A DNA stretch of 25,549 nt from Erysipelotrichaceae bacterium UBA2227 (lineage in GTDB: Bacteria > Bacillota_I > Bacilli_A > Erysipelotrichales > Erysipelotrichaceae), in NCBI GenBank assembly GCA_002348095.1, contig DDYT01000049.1:16546-42094 (forward strand), read 5' to 3'. Within the stretch, counting starts at the first letter, position 1; each line of letters opens with the position of its first letter. Position numbers and translations under genes: made by a program. This document shows, one piece after another, positions 6,931 through 13,467 of the stretch. The notes under the pieces were generated by a model. The model worked only from the letters and a program-made list of their open reading frames with translations. It was not told the origin of the DNA and searched no databases.

Positions 6931-7377
6931 ATGGAGAAAATTCGTGTGTTATTTGTTTGCGTTTATAATTCATTTCGAAGCCAGATTGCGGAAACTTTTT
7001 TGAATCATGAGTATGGAGATATGTATATAGCGCAAAGCGCCGGACTGATGACTAAGGAAATCAATCCGCTTGCCATTGCGGTGATGGCTGAGATCGGCTT
7101 TGATATCAGTAAAAACACGGCGGACAGTGTATTTGAGTTTTATAAGCAAGGTCGGCTGTATCATCATGTAATCACGGTTTGCTCTCGGGAAGCCGAAGAA
7201 AAATGCCCGGTATTTCCAGGTATTCAGCAACGACTCAATTGGAACCTTCCCGATCCGGAAGAATTTGAGGGAACTTGGGAAGAAAAACTTGATCAAGCCC
7301 GACAGCTCAGAGATCAGATTCGTAACCGTGTCCGCGGATTCGTCATTGAAACGACTCACTTATCAAAAGAAAAGTAA
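6931..7377 (+). CDS. ArsC-type (low-molecular-weight phosphatase fold) reductase/phosphatase
   Basis: A 148-residue protein of the thioredoxin-coupled arsenate reductase branch of the low-molecular-weight tyrosine phosphatase fold. The phosphate loop is C10-VYNSF-R16-S. The two further redox cysteines of the family are present at 84 and 92 (TVCSREAEEKCPVFPG), then a WNLPDPEEFEGTWEEKL segment and a C-terminal RQLRDQIRNRV helix. A thiol-disulfide relay reducing arsenate to arsenite is therefore plausible. The loop has Phe where many homologues have a second Cys (NSCRS), and no arsR or arsenite exporter gene is nearby. GAGGTG precedes the ATG by 6 nt. The end of the gene forms one arm of a bidirectional terminator. 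Confidence 0.85.
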   Translation: MEKIRVLFVCVYNSFRSQIAETFLNHEYGDMYIAQSAGLMTKEINPLAIAVMAEIGFDISKNTADSVFEFYKQGRLYHHVITVCSREAEEKCPVFPGIQQRLNWNLPDPEEFEGTWEEKLDQARQLRDQIRNRVRGFVIETTHLSKEK

Positions 7378-7402
7378 TCTGATCAGCGATTACTTTTCTT
7401 TT
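7365..7402. terminator. Bidirectional terminator between the arsC-like and PTS IIA genes
   Basis: A perfect 15-bp stem (7365-7379 with 7388-7402) with an 8-nt loop. The A-rich and T-rich arms give a hairpin with a T-rich 3' arm in both directions. It contains both stop codons, so both proteins end in Lys-Glu-Lys because the coding ends are palindromic. Confidence 0.85.
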
Positions 7403-7707
7403 AGTATTGTTTTGTACAAATCGATGAACTCTTTAGCAATGATCTTGAATGCCTCGGCACTCATCAGCTGATCTTCTGCATGGGTGAGCAACAGATTCAT
7501 CACGAGTGAATCTCCGCCGGCCTCCTGCTGAATGAGTTCAAAATGGGCTTGGTGCCCCTCTATGAAAAACTCATCCCCTTCGGATATCAACTGATCGGCA
7601 TGTTTAAAATCACCGGTTTTTGCGACCTGAATCGCCTCAATATAATAACTGCGCGCCGTTCCGACAGCGGATATGATCTGAAAACTGATCAGTTCATTGG
7701 GTTCCAT
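7390..7707 (-). CDS. PTS lactose/cellobiose-family EIIA component
   Basis: A 105-residue all-helical EIIA of the lactose/N,N'-diacetylchitobiose/cellobiose family, which passes phosphate from HPr to EIIB in the cytoplasm. The phosphorylated His is probably His76 in LLTHAEDQLM; the upstream GHQAHFELIQQEAGGDS (about 51-67) is also typical. The ATG lies inside the end of the EIIB gene (14-bp overlap), so translation is coupled. No EIIC permease, phospho-beta-glycosidase or regulator gene is adjacent, and a strong terminator follows. The pair may serve a permease encoded elsewhere or have a regulatory role. Confidence 0.92.
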   Translation of the reverse strand: MEPNELISFQIISAVGTARSYYIEAIQVAKTGDFKHADQLISEGDEFFIEGHQAHFELIQQEAGGDSLVMNLLLTHAEDQLMSAEAFKIIAKEFIDLYKTILKEK

Positions 7708-8008
7708 CCTGCTCCTCCATCAGCCTTATTGCCTGTTGTAACACTTTTCTGCCATTGAGCGTCCCATAGGATACCATATCGATGACATCGACCGGACAGC
7801 TCAGTAAACTTTGTACTTTTCGCAATTCAAATTTTACTTGCGGACCCAAAAGCACGACATCCGCATCTTTTCCCTGAATGTGGGCCAGTGAAGTGGGGAA
7901 TGCATCGATCGTGCATGCCAACCCTTCTTCTTTGGCCGCATCCCGCATGCGTTGAATCAAAATACTGGTCGACATGCCGGCTGCGCAGAGCAATACAATC
8001 TTTTTCAT
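7694..8008 (-). CDS. PTS lactose/cellobiose-family EIIB component
   Basis: A 104-residue EIIB of the cellobiose/chitobiose class, which takes phosphate from EIIA on a cysteine and hands it to sugar at the EIIC. The active-site Cys8 is in the diagnostic LLCAAGMSTS loop. DVVLLGPQVKFELRKVQ (about 50-66) and the IDMVSYGTLNG tail match the fold. The start is behind AAAGGATGATTTC. Its promoter and a palindrome lie in the 75 bp upstream. It overlaps the EIIA gene by 14 bp. With no EIIC nearby this is an orphan IIB-IIA pair. Confidence 0.93.
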   Translation of the reverse strand: MKKIVLLCAAGMSTSILIQRMRDAAKEEGLACTIDAFPTSLAHIQGKDADVVLLGPQVKFELRKVQSLLSCPVDVIDMVSYGTLNGRKVLQQAIRLMEEQDGTQ

Positions 8009-8021
8009 GAAATCATCCTTT

Positions 8022-8035
8022 CAAACCAAGGTTTG
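8022..8035. promoter_or_regulatory. Palindrome CAAACCAAGGTTTG, candidate operator
   Basis: A perfect 14-bp palindrome placed just downstream of the predicted transcription start of the PTS IIB-IIA pair and upstream of its ribosome site, a classic repressor position. It does not resemble a catabolite-repression (cre) site. Confidence 0.45.
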
Positions 8036-8045
8036 TTCAAGTCTC

Positions 8046-8073
8046 ATTGTATCATATTGCGACAAAGCGACAA
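8046..8073 (-). promoter_or_regulatory. Promoter of the PTS IIB-IIA pair
   Basis: On the minus strand TTGTCG (8073-8068) and TACAAT (8051-8046) are separated by 16 bp, about 40 bp upstream of the EIIB start and directly after the acetyltransferase stop codon. Confidence 0.55.
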
Positions 8074-8083
8074 TGCGGATGCC

Positions 8084-8614
8084 CTAAAACGCAAACTCGT
8101 TTTTCACGATGGAGTAACACACATTGTCCAAAACGGTTCCGTCATATATGACAGAGGACATGCGTAAGGTACCTTCGTAACGGAACCCGCACTTTTCAAA
8201 CACCCGGCCGGACTGCCTGTTAAAGGGATAATGATAGCCTGAAATAATATCGACATCCAACTCCGTAAAGGCATAGCGCACGAGCTCCATGACAGCTTCG
8301 GCGATGATGCTTTGACCCCAGAATGCCGGATGCAATACAAATCCGACCATCCGCGCATTGACTTTCGGACGCTTGTCATCCATATGCAGACCAATCGAGC
8401 CGACGACTTTCCTAGAGTCTTTCATTTCGATCGCCCACACTTCATTGCTCGAAATAAACATAGCGATGATACGTGCGCTTTCCTGTTGATCCTGGTGTGG
8501 TTTCCATCCGGCGGAAGGACCGACGTTGGGAAGTTTGGCATACTCATACATATCCTCGACATCCGATAACCGCCAGGGACGTAAAATACAGCGCTTGGTT
8601 TCTATGATTTTCAT
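8084..8614 (-). CDS. RimJ/RimL-like GNAT acetyltransferase
   Basis: A 176-residue GNAT of the RimJ/RimL (Acetyltransf_3) type, which acetylates protein N-termini or small amines with acetyl-CoA. It opens with the hallmark ETKRCILRPWRLSDVEDMYEY. GSIGLHMDD and VGFVLHPAFWGQSIIAEAVMEL (CoA-binding turn about residues 90-110) follow, then NRQSGRVFEKCGFRYEGTLR near 130-150. I chose ATG 8614 because GAGGTGA lies just upstream; a GTG at 8623 falls within that ribosome site. The substrate is unknown. It is transcribed in the same direction as the PTS pair but that pair has its own promoter after it. Confidence 0.9.
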   Translation of the reverse strand: MKIIETKRCILRPWRLSDVEDMYEYAKLPNVGPSAGWKPHQDQQESARIIAMFISSNEVWAIEMKDSRKVVGSIGLHMDDKRPKVNARMVGFVLHPAFWGQSIIAEAVMELVRYAFTELDVDIISGYHYPFNRQSGRVFEKCGFRYEGTLRMSSVIYDGTVLDNVCYSIVKNEFAF

Positions 8615-8682
8615 GGTATTCACCTCGTGTTAAACATATCAAAAACGGAGATTAAATACAAGAAAGCAAAGGAAATACCGTC

Positions 8683-8709
8683 AAATAAAATGAGTCTGAG
8701 CAAGACTCA
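8683..8709 (-). terminator. Intrinsic terminator after the 185-residue membrane protein
   Basis: A 7-bp stem TGAGTCT/AGACTCA (8691-8697 with 8703-8709) with a 5-nt loop, followed on the minus strand by TTTTATTT (8690-8683). It lies in the 143-bp gap between the membrane protein stop and the acetyltransferase; nothing else clear is seen there. Confidence 0.8.
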
Positions 8710-8757
8710 AACTCACATAAGCGGTTGGATATTTCAAACCACCGGTCATTTGCCGGC

Positions 8758-9315
8758 TTATGTCTTATAGGACGACCGATAATCCATCAAAGAAAAAACC
8801 AATAGAGAGGTAATGGTCATCACCGCAAATATTGTGGCTGCAGCCTGCGACAGCGGGAGAACATGGTAGACAATCAGCGTTCCCATCAAAGGCAAAAGGT
8901 AATTATTCAGCGAATCTACCAGCTTGGAATGCTGGATGATGGATGTAAAGGTAATGAATACGATTAACACGACCAGAATCACCCAATACAGTGTCGTCAC
9001 TGAAGATGAAACCAGGATGCGCCCCTCAAAAAAGCCTCCGTCTGACTGGCCGGATATCCGGAAGAAATATCCAAACAGAGCAATCAGAATCACAAACAAC
9101 ACATGCTTCCACATGGCAAAGCGGCTGATGAATTTAACGATCTGATGTGTCAGAAGATAATATACGGCCAGACCGATGGCAAAACCAAAACTTAGCGCAA
9201 ATGACGTTAATGCAGCCCCTTCAAAAAACCATAACTGAGCAAAACCAAATACGATTCCCATCAATACCGAAGCCACGATCTTTTTGTCAGTGAAATGTTT
9301 GAGCACGGTGATCAC
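8758..9315 (-). CDS. Small polytopic membrane protein, function unknown
   Basis: I do not recognise this family. The product is up to 185 residues and largely hydrophobic, with about five predicted membrane segments: about 14-29 and 36-55 (close pair), 70-87, 110-130 and 142-176 (possibly two). A short polar loop after the third segment contains SGQSDGGFFEGR. There is no signal peptide and no catalytic motif. The start is uncertain: GTG 9315 has AAAGG only 2 nt upstream, while GTG 9306 has it about 11 nt upstream; both are GTG. It is a single-gene unit with its own promoter and terminator, downstream of the sigma/anti-sigma pair. Confidence 0.65.
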   Translation of the reverse strand: MITVLKHFTDKKIVASVLMGIVFGFAQLWFFEGAALTSFALSFGFAIGLAVYYLLTHQIVKFISRFAMWKHVLFVILIALFGYFFRISGQSDGGFFEGRILVSSSVTTLYWVILVVLIVFITFTSIIQHSKLVDSLNNYLLPLMGTLIVYHVLPLSQAAATIFAVMTITSLLVFSLMDYRSSYKT

Positions 9316-9411
9316 GACCTTTCAAAGTATCCTTGTGCCATCAACAGCAACCACAGATAAAACATGGATTGATTCTGTGAATTTCATGGTTCATTATCAG
9401 AATCCGATATT

Positions 9412-9439
9412 ATCATACATCTGAAATGTAAAAATGCAA
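9412..9439 (-). promoter_or_regulatory. Promoter of the 185-residue membrane protein gene
   Basis: On the minus strand TTGCAT (9439-9434) and TATGAT (9417-9412) are 16 bp apart. The leader of about 90 nt that follows can fold through GATTCTG/CAGAATC (9371-9377 with 9398-9404). Confidence 0.6.
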
Positions 9440-9452
9440 GAGGTGGCAAAAT

Positions 9453-9478
9453 AAAAAAACCTGTGATTTCTCACAGGT
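9453..9478 (-). terminator. Intrinsic terminator of the sigma/anti-sigma operon
   Basis: An 8-bp stem ACCTGTGA/TCACAGGT (9459-9466 with 9471-9478) with a GAAA loop on the minus strand and seven consecutive T downstream (9459-9453), directly after the anti-sigma stop codon. Confidence 0.92.
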
Positions 9479-9484
9479 CGACTG

Positions 9485-10348
9485 CTATCTCCCCTTACGG
9501 TTTTGCCTAATTTCCTCGATACGCTCACGGACTTCCTGGCGGATGATTTCCTCATCAGTCAGTTCTGTTCCCGGATTTTCCTCGCGGTATTCCTGAACCA
9601 TCTCCTGAGTACGTTCTTGGATTTTGTTTTCGGCACGTTGCTTCAACAGTGCTTTCTTCTGCTCTAATGCTGCCTTATCCGGACCGTTGCCGCGCAGTTC
9701 TTTAACCTTAGCCATGATGTCCTTGATCGGCATCGTGTACAACTCTTCGCCGCCCAATTCCGGATACTTTTCCATCATCTTCTGAACGAACAAGACCTTA
9801 CCCAACGTAACACCCAGTTCATTGGCCAACTCTTTTTGTTCGGCCACGGCTTCATGTCCGACGACATGAACCGCCATTTCACGGTTTTCCAGGCGTTCCT
9901 GAACACGCTCACGGATTTTTTCACTTAATTTCTCATCGACTTTATCCCGATTGTACGCGGTAACCATCACCACTTCACCTTCGGCCAATAAATCGATATA
10001 TCCCATTTCCGTAGCTTCAGCCACGATCAGTTCAACGGCTTCATCGACTTGCAAACCAATCAGTGTCAGGTTGACAAGCAGAGCTTCCGCATCTTCATTT
10101 AACGCTTCTACTTCAACGACCTTATCCCACGGATTGGTCGTCAGTACGATACTCGGATTGATATCCACGGCCACATACGATGCCGAGGTATTGACCCATT
10201 GTAAGCCGGAAACAAACAATACCAGCGTCAGACCCAGTGCCAATAACCAACCGAAATTGAAATTGCGGCGTTGCGAATCATTAATTTGTGCCAGTACATC
10301 TTCTTTTACAAACGTTTTTCTTTCAAAAGCGCGTTTCAGATTACTCAT
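9485..10348 (-). CDS. RsgI-like membrane-anchored anti-sigma factor
   Basis: A 287-residue single-pass protein. Residues 1-33 form a short cytoplasmic segment that should bind the sigma factor; 34-52 is the membrane helix; residues 56-90 match the RsgI juxtamembrane domain (SYVAVDINPSIVLTTN, then WDKVVEVEALNEDAEALL). The Asn64-Pro65 pair sits where RsgI proteins are reported to self-cleave. The outer part from about 130 is very rich in Glu, Lys and Arg and should form long helices or a coiled coil; no carbohydrate-binding domain is seen. The start overlaps the sigma stop by 4 bp (ATGA), the usual arrangement of a sigma factor and its inhibitor. What stimulus it senses is unknown. Confidence 0.85.
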   Translation of the reverse strand: MSNLKRAFERKTFVKEDVLAQINDSQRRNFNFGWLLALGLTLVLFVSGLQWVNTSASYVAVDINPSIVLTTNPWDKVVEVEALNEDAEALLVNLTLIGLQVDEAVELIVAEATEMGYIDLLAEGEVVMVTAYNRDKVDEKLSEKIRERVQERLENREMAVHVVGHEAVAEQKELANELGVTLGKVLFVQKMMEKYPELGGEELYTMPIKDIMAKVKELRGNGPDKAALEQKKALLKQRAENKIQERTQEMVQEYREENPGTELTDEEIIRQEVRERIEEIRQNRKGR

Positions 10349-10869
10349 AAATCCTCCTTTAACAAGTGCCTTAAGGCCTCGATGCTTCGATAGTACTTTG
10401 TCTTAACCGAATTCTCGTTACTGTCAAGTGCCAGCGCAATGTCCTTAAACGTCATATCCAATCGGAATTTCGCGGTCATGATTATCTTTGCCGTCTCGTC
10501 CAACTGCGAGACCGCCTGCCAGATCGCGTCGATCCGAAACCGATCGAACATCGACGCAATCTCATCATGCTCATCCGCAATCATCTCAATTCCATCCGTC
10601 TCACCGTCATTCAATGACAGCGGGGATTGCTTTTGGTTGCGAAAGTAACGCCTGATTTCATTTTTGGCCATTTCGGTCAGATAGGCTTCCGGAGCATTTA
10701 CCGAACGATTCTTTTTTACCGTGTGTTTATAGAAATTAAGATACACATTGGCCACGATGTCTTCCGCATCACTGACACTGTGAACCTTAAACAATACAAA
10801 CCGGCTTAAATCATCATAAGTATTCCGGAACAATTCTTCGAAACGGTCTTCTTTGGTTAACGTCATCAT
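10345..10869 (-). CDS. ECF-type RNA polymerase sigma factor
   Basis: A 174-residue sigma factor with region 2 (about residues 10-80: RNTYDDLSRFVLFKVHSVSD and AEDIVANVYLNFYKH, then an EAYLTEMAKNEIRRYFR segment) and region 4 (about 115-170: DETAKIIMTAKFRLDMTFKD with the helix-turn-helix ALALDSNENSVKTKYYRSIE). Region 3 is absent and the length fits ECF factors, not the longer SigI. I chose ATG 10869, preceded by GTGAGGATAGT, with ATG 10866 as a near alternative; the frame is open 36 nt further. It overlaps the RsgI-like gene by 4 bp and probably controls its own operon. Confidence 0.9.
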   Translation of the reverse strand: MMTLTKEDRFEELFRNTYDDLSRFVLFKVHSVSDAEDIVANVYLNFYKHTVKKNRSVNAPEAYLTEMAKNEIRRYFRNQKQSPLSLNDGETDGIEMIADEHDEIASMFDRFRIDAIWQAVSQLDETAKIIMTAKFRLDMTFKDIALALDSNENSVKTKYYRSIEALRHLLKEDL

Positions 10870-10908
10870 ACTATCCTCACTTCCATCGAGTCCGTACAGA
10901 CACAAATA

Positions 10909-10914
10909 GTTTCA
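10909..10914 (-). promoter_or_regulatory. ECF-like -35 element TGAAAC upstream of the sigma gene
   Basis: TGAAAC on the minus strand is the typical -35 of ECF sigma promoters, located 40 bp before the sigma start and directly after the purine operon terminator. The -10 is less clear: CGGACT lies 14 bp downstream and GACTCG 16 bp downstream. It would fit autoregulation. Confidence 0.35.
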
Positions 10915-10921
10915 AAAAAGG

Positions 10922-10944
10922 AAAAAAACTGCAAAACTGCAGTT
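10922..10944 (-). terminator. Intrinsic terminator of the purine operon
   Basis: A 7-bp stem AACTGCA/TGCAGTT (10927-10933 with 10938-10944), loop of 4, with a T run on the minus strand at 10928-10922. It overlaps the purB stop codon and separates the purine operon from the sigma factor operon. Confidence 0.82.
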
Positions 10945-12226
10945 ATTGAATGCCCACACGCGTATAAATTTCATCCACATAGGCCAGATGGAAGTTCAAA
11001 TCAAAGGCCTCATCGATTAGTGCGGTAGTAAGCAATTGATCATGTTCAATCAGTGTTCTAAAATCAGACTGCTCTTGCCAAGCCTTCATTGCCAACGGCT
11101 GAACTCTGTCATAGGCTGCTTCACGTGTCCAACCATGCCGGTCGATCAGAATCGTCATCACCCGCTGCGCAAAAATCACACCGTGCGTTATGAATATATT
11201 TGAGAGCATACGATCTTCAAACACGATCAAATTCGACAGAATGCGGTTGGACCGATCCAACATATAATCCAGCAGAATCGTCGCATCCGGAAAAATGATA
11301 CGCTCCGCACTGCTATGAGAAATATCGCGCTCATGCCATAACGGAATGTTCTCATAAGCGGTATGCATATAACCCCGTATGACCCGTGCACACCCCGCAA
11401 TATTCTCCGAAGAGATCGGATTGCGTTTGTGCGGCATCGCCGAAGATCCCTTTTGCCCCTTCGCAAACCCTTCCTCAACCTCACGGACTTCCGTACGTTG
11501 TAAATGACGAAGCTCAACCCCGATTTTTTCCAATGTGGTGGCGATCAATGCCAATACCGACACATAATGCGCATGACGATCCCGTTGCAACGTCTGGGTC
11601 GACATGTTTGAAGATGTCAGTCCCAACTTCTCACAAACGAAATCCTGTAACTGCGGTGAGGTATGCGCAAAGGTTCCGACCGCGCCGCTGATCTTACCGA
11701 CTTCTACGTCTTTGGCAGCCTGTTGAAAACGTTCGATCTGACGGTTGATTTCATCAAACCACAACGCAAACTTCAATCCGAAACTTGTGATATCCGCATG
11801 CACTCCGTGGGTACGGCCGATGCACGGCGTATGTTTATATTTGATGGCCTGATTTCTCAGGGTTTCCTTTAGAACAAGTAAGTCCTCAAAAATAATTGTA
11901 TTGACCTTTTTAAACACCACGCCCAACGCCGTATCCACCACATCAGTGCTGGTCAGACCGTAATGAATCCACCGCGCCTCCGGTCCCAGTGACTCACTGA
12001 GTGAGCGCGTAAAAGCAACGACATCATGCCGGGTCTCTTGTTCGATTTCAGTGATTCTTTCGATGGAAAAGGTAGCCTGATGAAGAAGTTTTTGTTCTTC
12101 ATCACTGATCAGACCTTGTTTGTGATAATAATCGACCACCGCCAACTCCACTTGAAGCCAAGCGGAAAAACGCTGTTCATCCGACCAGAGCTTTGCCATC
12201 TGAGGTCTGCTGTACCGTTGAATCAT
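10943..12226 (-). CDS. purB: Adenylosuccinate lyase PurB
   Basis: A 427-residue homotetrameric lyase that removes fumarate twice in purine synthesis: SAICAR to AICAR and adenylosuccinate to AMP. The fumarase/aspartase signature GSSAMPHKRNP is at residues 260-270 with the catalytic-loop serine. GRTHGVHAD (His140, His143) supplies the general-acid region, and the LTSTDVVDT segment is near residue 91. The length is normal for the family. Its ATG overlaps the purD stop by 4 bp, and it is the last gene of the operon, whereas in B. subtilis purB is third. A terminator overlaps its stop codon. Confidence 0.97.
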   Translation of the reverse strand: MIQRYSRPQMAKLWSDEQRFSAWLQVELAVVDYYHKQGLISDEEQKLLHQATFSIERITEIEQETRHDVVAFTRSLSESLGPEARWIHYGLTSTDVVDTALGVVFKKVNTIIFEDLLVLKETLRNQAIKYKHTPCIGRTHGVHADITSFGLKFALWFDEINRQIERFQQAAKDVEVGKISGAVGTFAHTSPQLQDFVCEKLGLTSSNMSTQTLQRDRHAHYVSVLALIATTLEKIGVELRHLQRTEVREVEEGFAKGQKGSSAMPHKRNPISSENIAGCARVIRGYMHTAYENIPLWHERDISHSSAERIIFPDATILLDYMLDRSNRILSNLIVFEDRMLSNIFITHGVIFAQRVMTILIDRHGWTREAAYDRVQPLAMKAWQEQSDFRTLIEHDQLLTTALIDEAFDLNFHLAYVDEIYTRVGIQ

Positions 12227-13467
12227 ACCTGCTCATCCTTCCATCGACCGATGTCACTGCGATAGAACAATCCCGGCGCATCGATCCGTGCAATCTCTTT
12301 ATATACGGTTTCGCGGGCTTTTTCAAGTGTTTGTGCCAAATCCATCACAAAAAGTACACGACCGCCCTGATTGACCCAGCCGTCCTGCCAATCCGTGCCC
12401 ATATGACACACCTCGATACTTAACTCTTCCAATCCCCGGATCGGTGTATTTTTCGTATAGCTTTGGGGATAGCCCTTCGATGCCATCACGACGCCCAAGG
12501 CAAAGCGCGGATCAAATATCAGTTCAACATCCTTGCCCGACATGACATCAAATACGATTTGATCCAATGGTGTAAGCAACCGGGCGAGAATGACCTCGGC
12601 CTCCGGATCGCCAAAGCGCACATTGAACTCGATGGTTTTTACGCCCTCCTTGGTTGCCATCAGTCCGCCATAAAGGATACCGGTAAACGGGATCCCTTGA
12701 TCGACCATCACTTTCGCCATAGGTAACATGATTGAACTCATCGCATCTTCGACCCATTGTTCTTTGATCAGCGGTACCGGTGAAAATGAACCCATGCCCC
12801 CGGTATTGAGTCCCTCATCGTGATCATATGCCCGCTTATAATCCCGCGCAATCTGTAACGGAAAGACCTTATTGCCGCAGACAAAGGCCATCAGTGAGAA
12901 TTCCTCCCCTTGCAAGTATTCCTCAATGACCAGCGGTCCATATTCCATATCACTGTAAATATGCCGGATTGCTTCGATGGCCGTTGCATCATCCATCGCC
13001 ACCGTCACCCCTTTGCCCGCCATCAGACCGTCGGCTTTGATAACGATCGGGGCCGGATGAACGGATATATAATCAAGGGCTTCTTTCAGTGTAAAGACCG
13101 TCACATGCTTTGCGGTCGGGATATCGGCCAGATTCATCAGTTTCTTGGCAAAGGATTTGCTTGCTTCGACCTGAGCGGCTCTCGCAGTCGGTCCAAACAC
13201 CCGGATCCCCGCTGCCTGCATCACATCGGTGATCCCGGCGGAAAGCGGTGCTTCCGGACCGACAAACACCAAATCGATGTTCTCTTTTTTAGAAAATTCA
13301 ATCAGTCTGTCGAAATCCATCGCATCGATCGCAACGACGGTCGCCACATCCCTCATCCCCGGATTGCCCGGAGCTACAAAAACCCTGTCCACGGTCGGAC
13401 TCTTCCTAAAGCATTTGGCCAACGCGTGTTCGCGTCCGCCGCTGCCCACCACCAAGATCCGGTTCAT
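12223..13467 (-). CDS. purD: Phosphoribosylamine-glycine ligase PurD
   Basis: A 414-residue ATP-grasp enzyme that joins glycine to phosphoribosylamine to give GAR, the second step of the pathway. Visible signatures are the N-terminal VVGSGGREHALAKCF (6-20), FVGPEAPLSAGI near 70, the ATP-grasp loop KADGLMAGKGVTVAMDD near 145-160, LNTGGMGSFSPVP near 225 and the EFNVRFGDPEAEVIL metal-binding segment near 285. It overlaps purH and purB by 4 bp on each side, so translation is probably coupled. Nothing unusual is seen. Confidence 0.97.
   Translation of the reverse strand: MNRILVVGSGGREHALAKCFRKSPTVDRVFVAPGNPGMRDVATVVAIDAMDFDRLIEFSKKENIDLVFVGPEAPLSAGITDVMQAAGIRVFGPTARAAQVEASKSFAKKLMNLADIPTAKHVTVFTLKEALDYISVHPAPIVIKADGLMAGKGVTVAMDDATAIEAIRHIYSDMEYGPLVIEEYLQGEEFSLMAFVCGNKVFPLQIARDYKRAYDHDEGLNTGGMGSFSPVPLIKEQWVEDAMSSIMLPMAKVMVDQGIPFTGILYGGLMATKEGVKTIEFNVRFGDPEAEVILARLLTPLDQIVFDVMSGKDVELIFDPRFALGVVMASKGYPQSYTKNTPIRGLEELSIEVCHMGTDWQDGWVNQGGRVLFVMDLAQTLEKARETVYKEIARIDAPGLFYRSDIGRWKDEQV

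Noticed and set aside
10870..10905. Extended start for the sigma factor
   Set aside because: No ATG and no ribosome site there; GTGAGGA precedes ATG 10869, and the family begins near this point.
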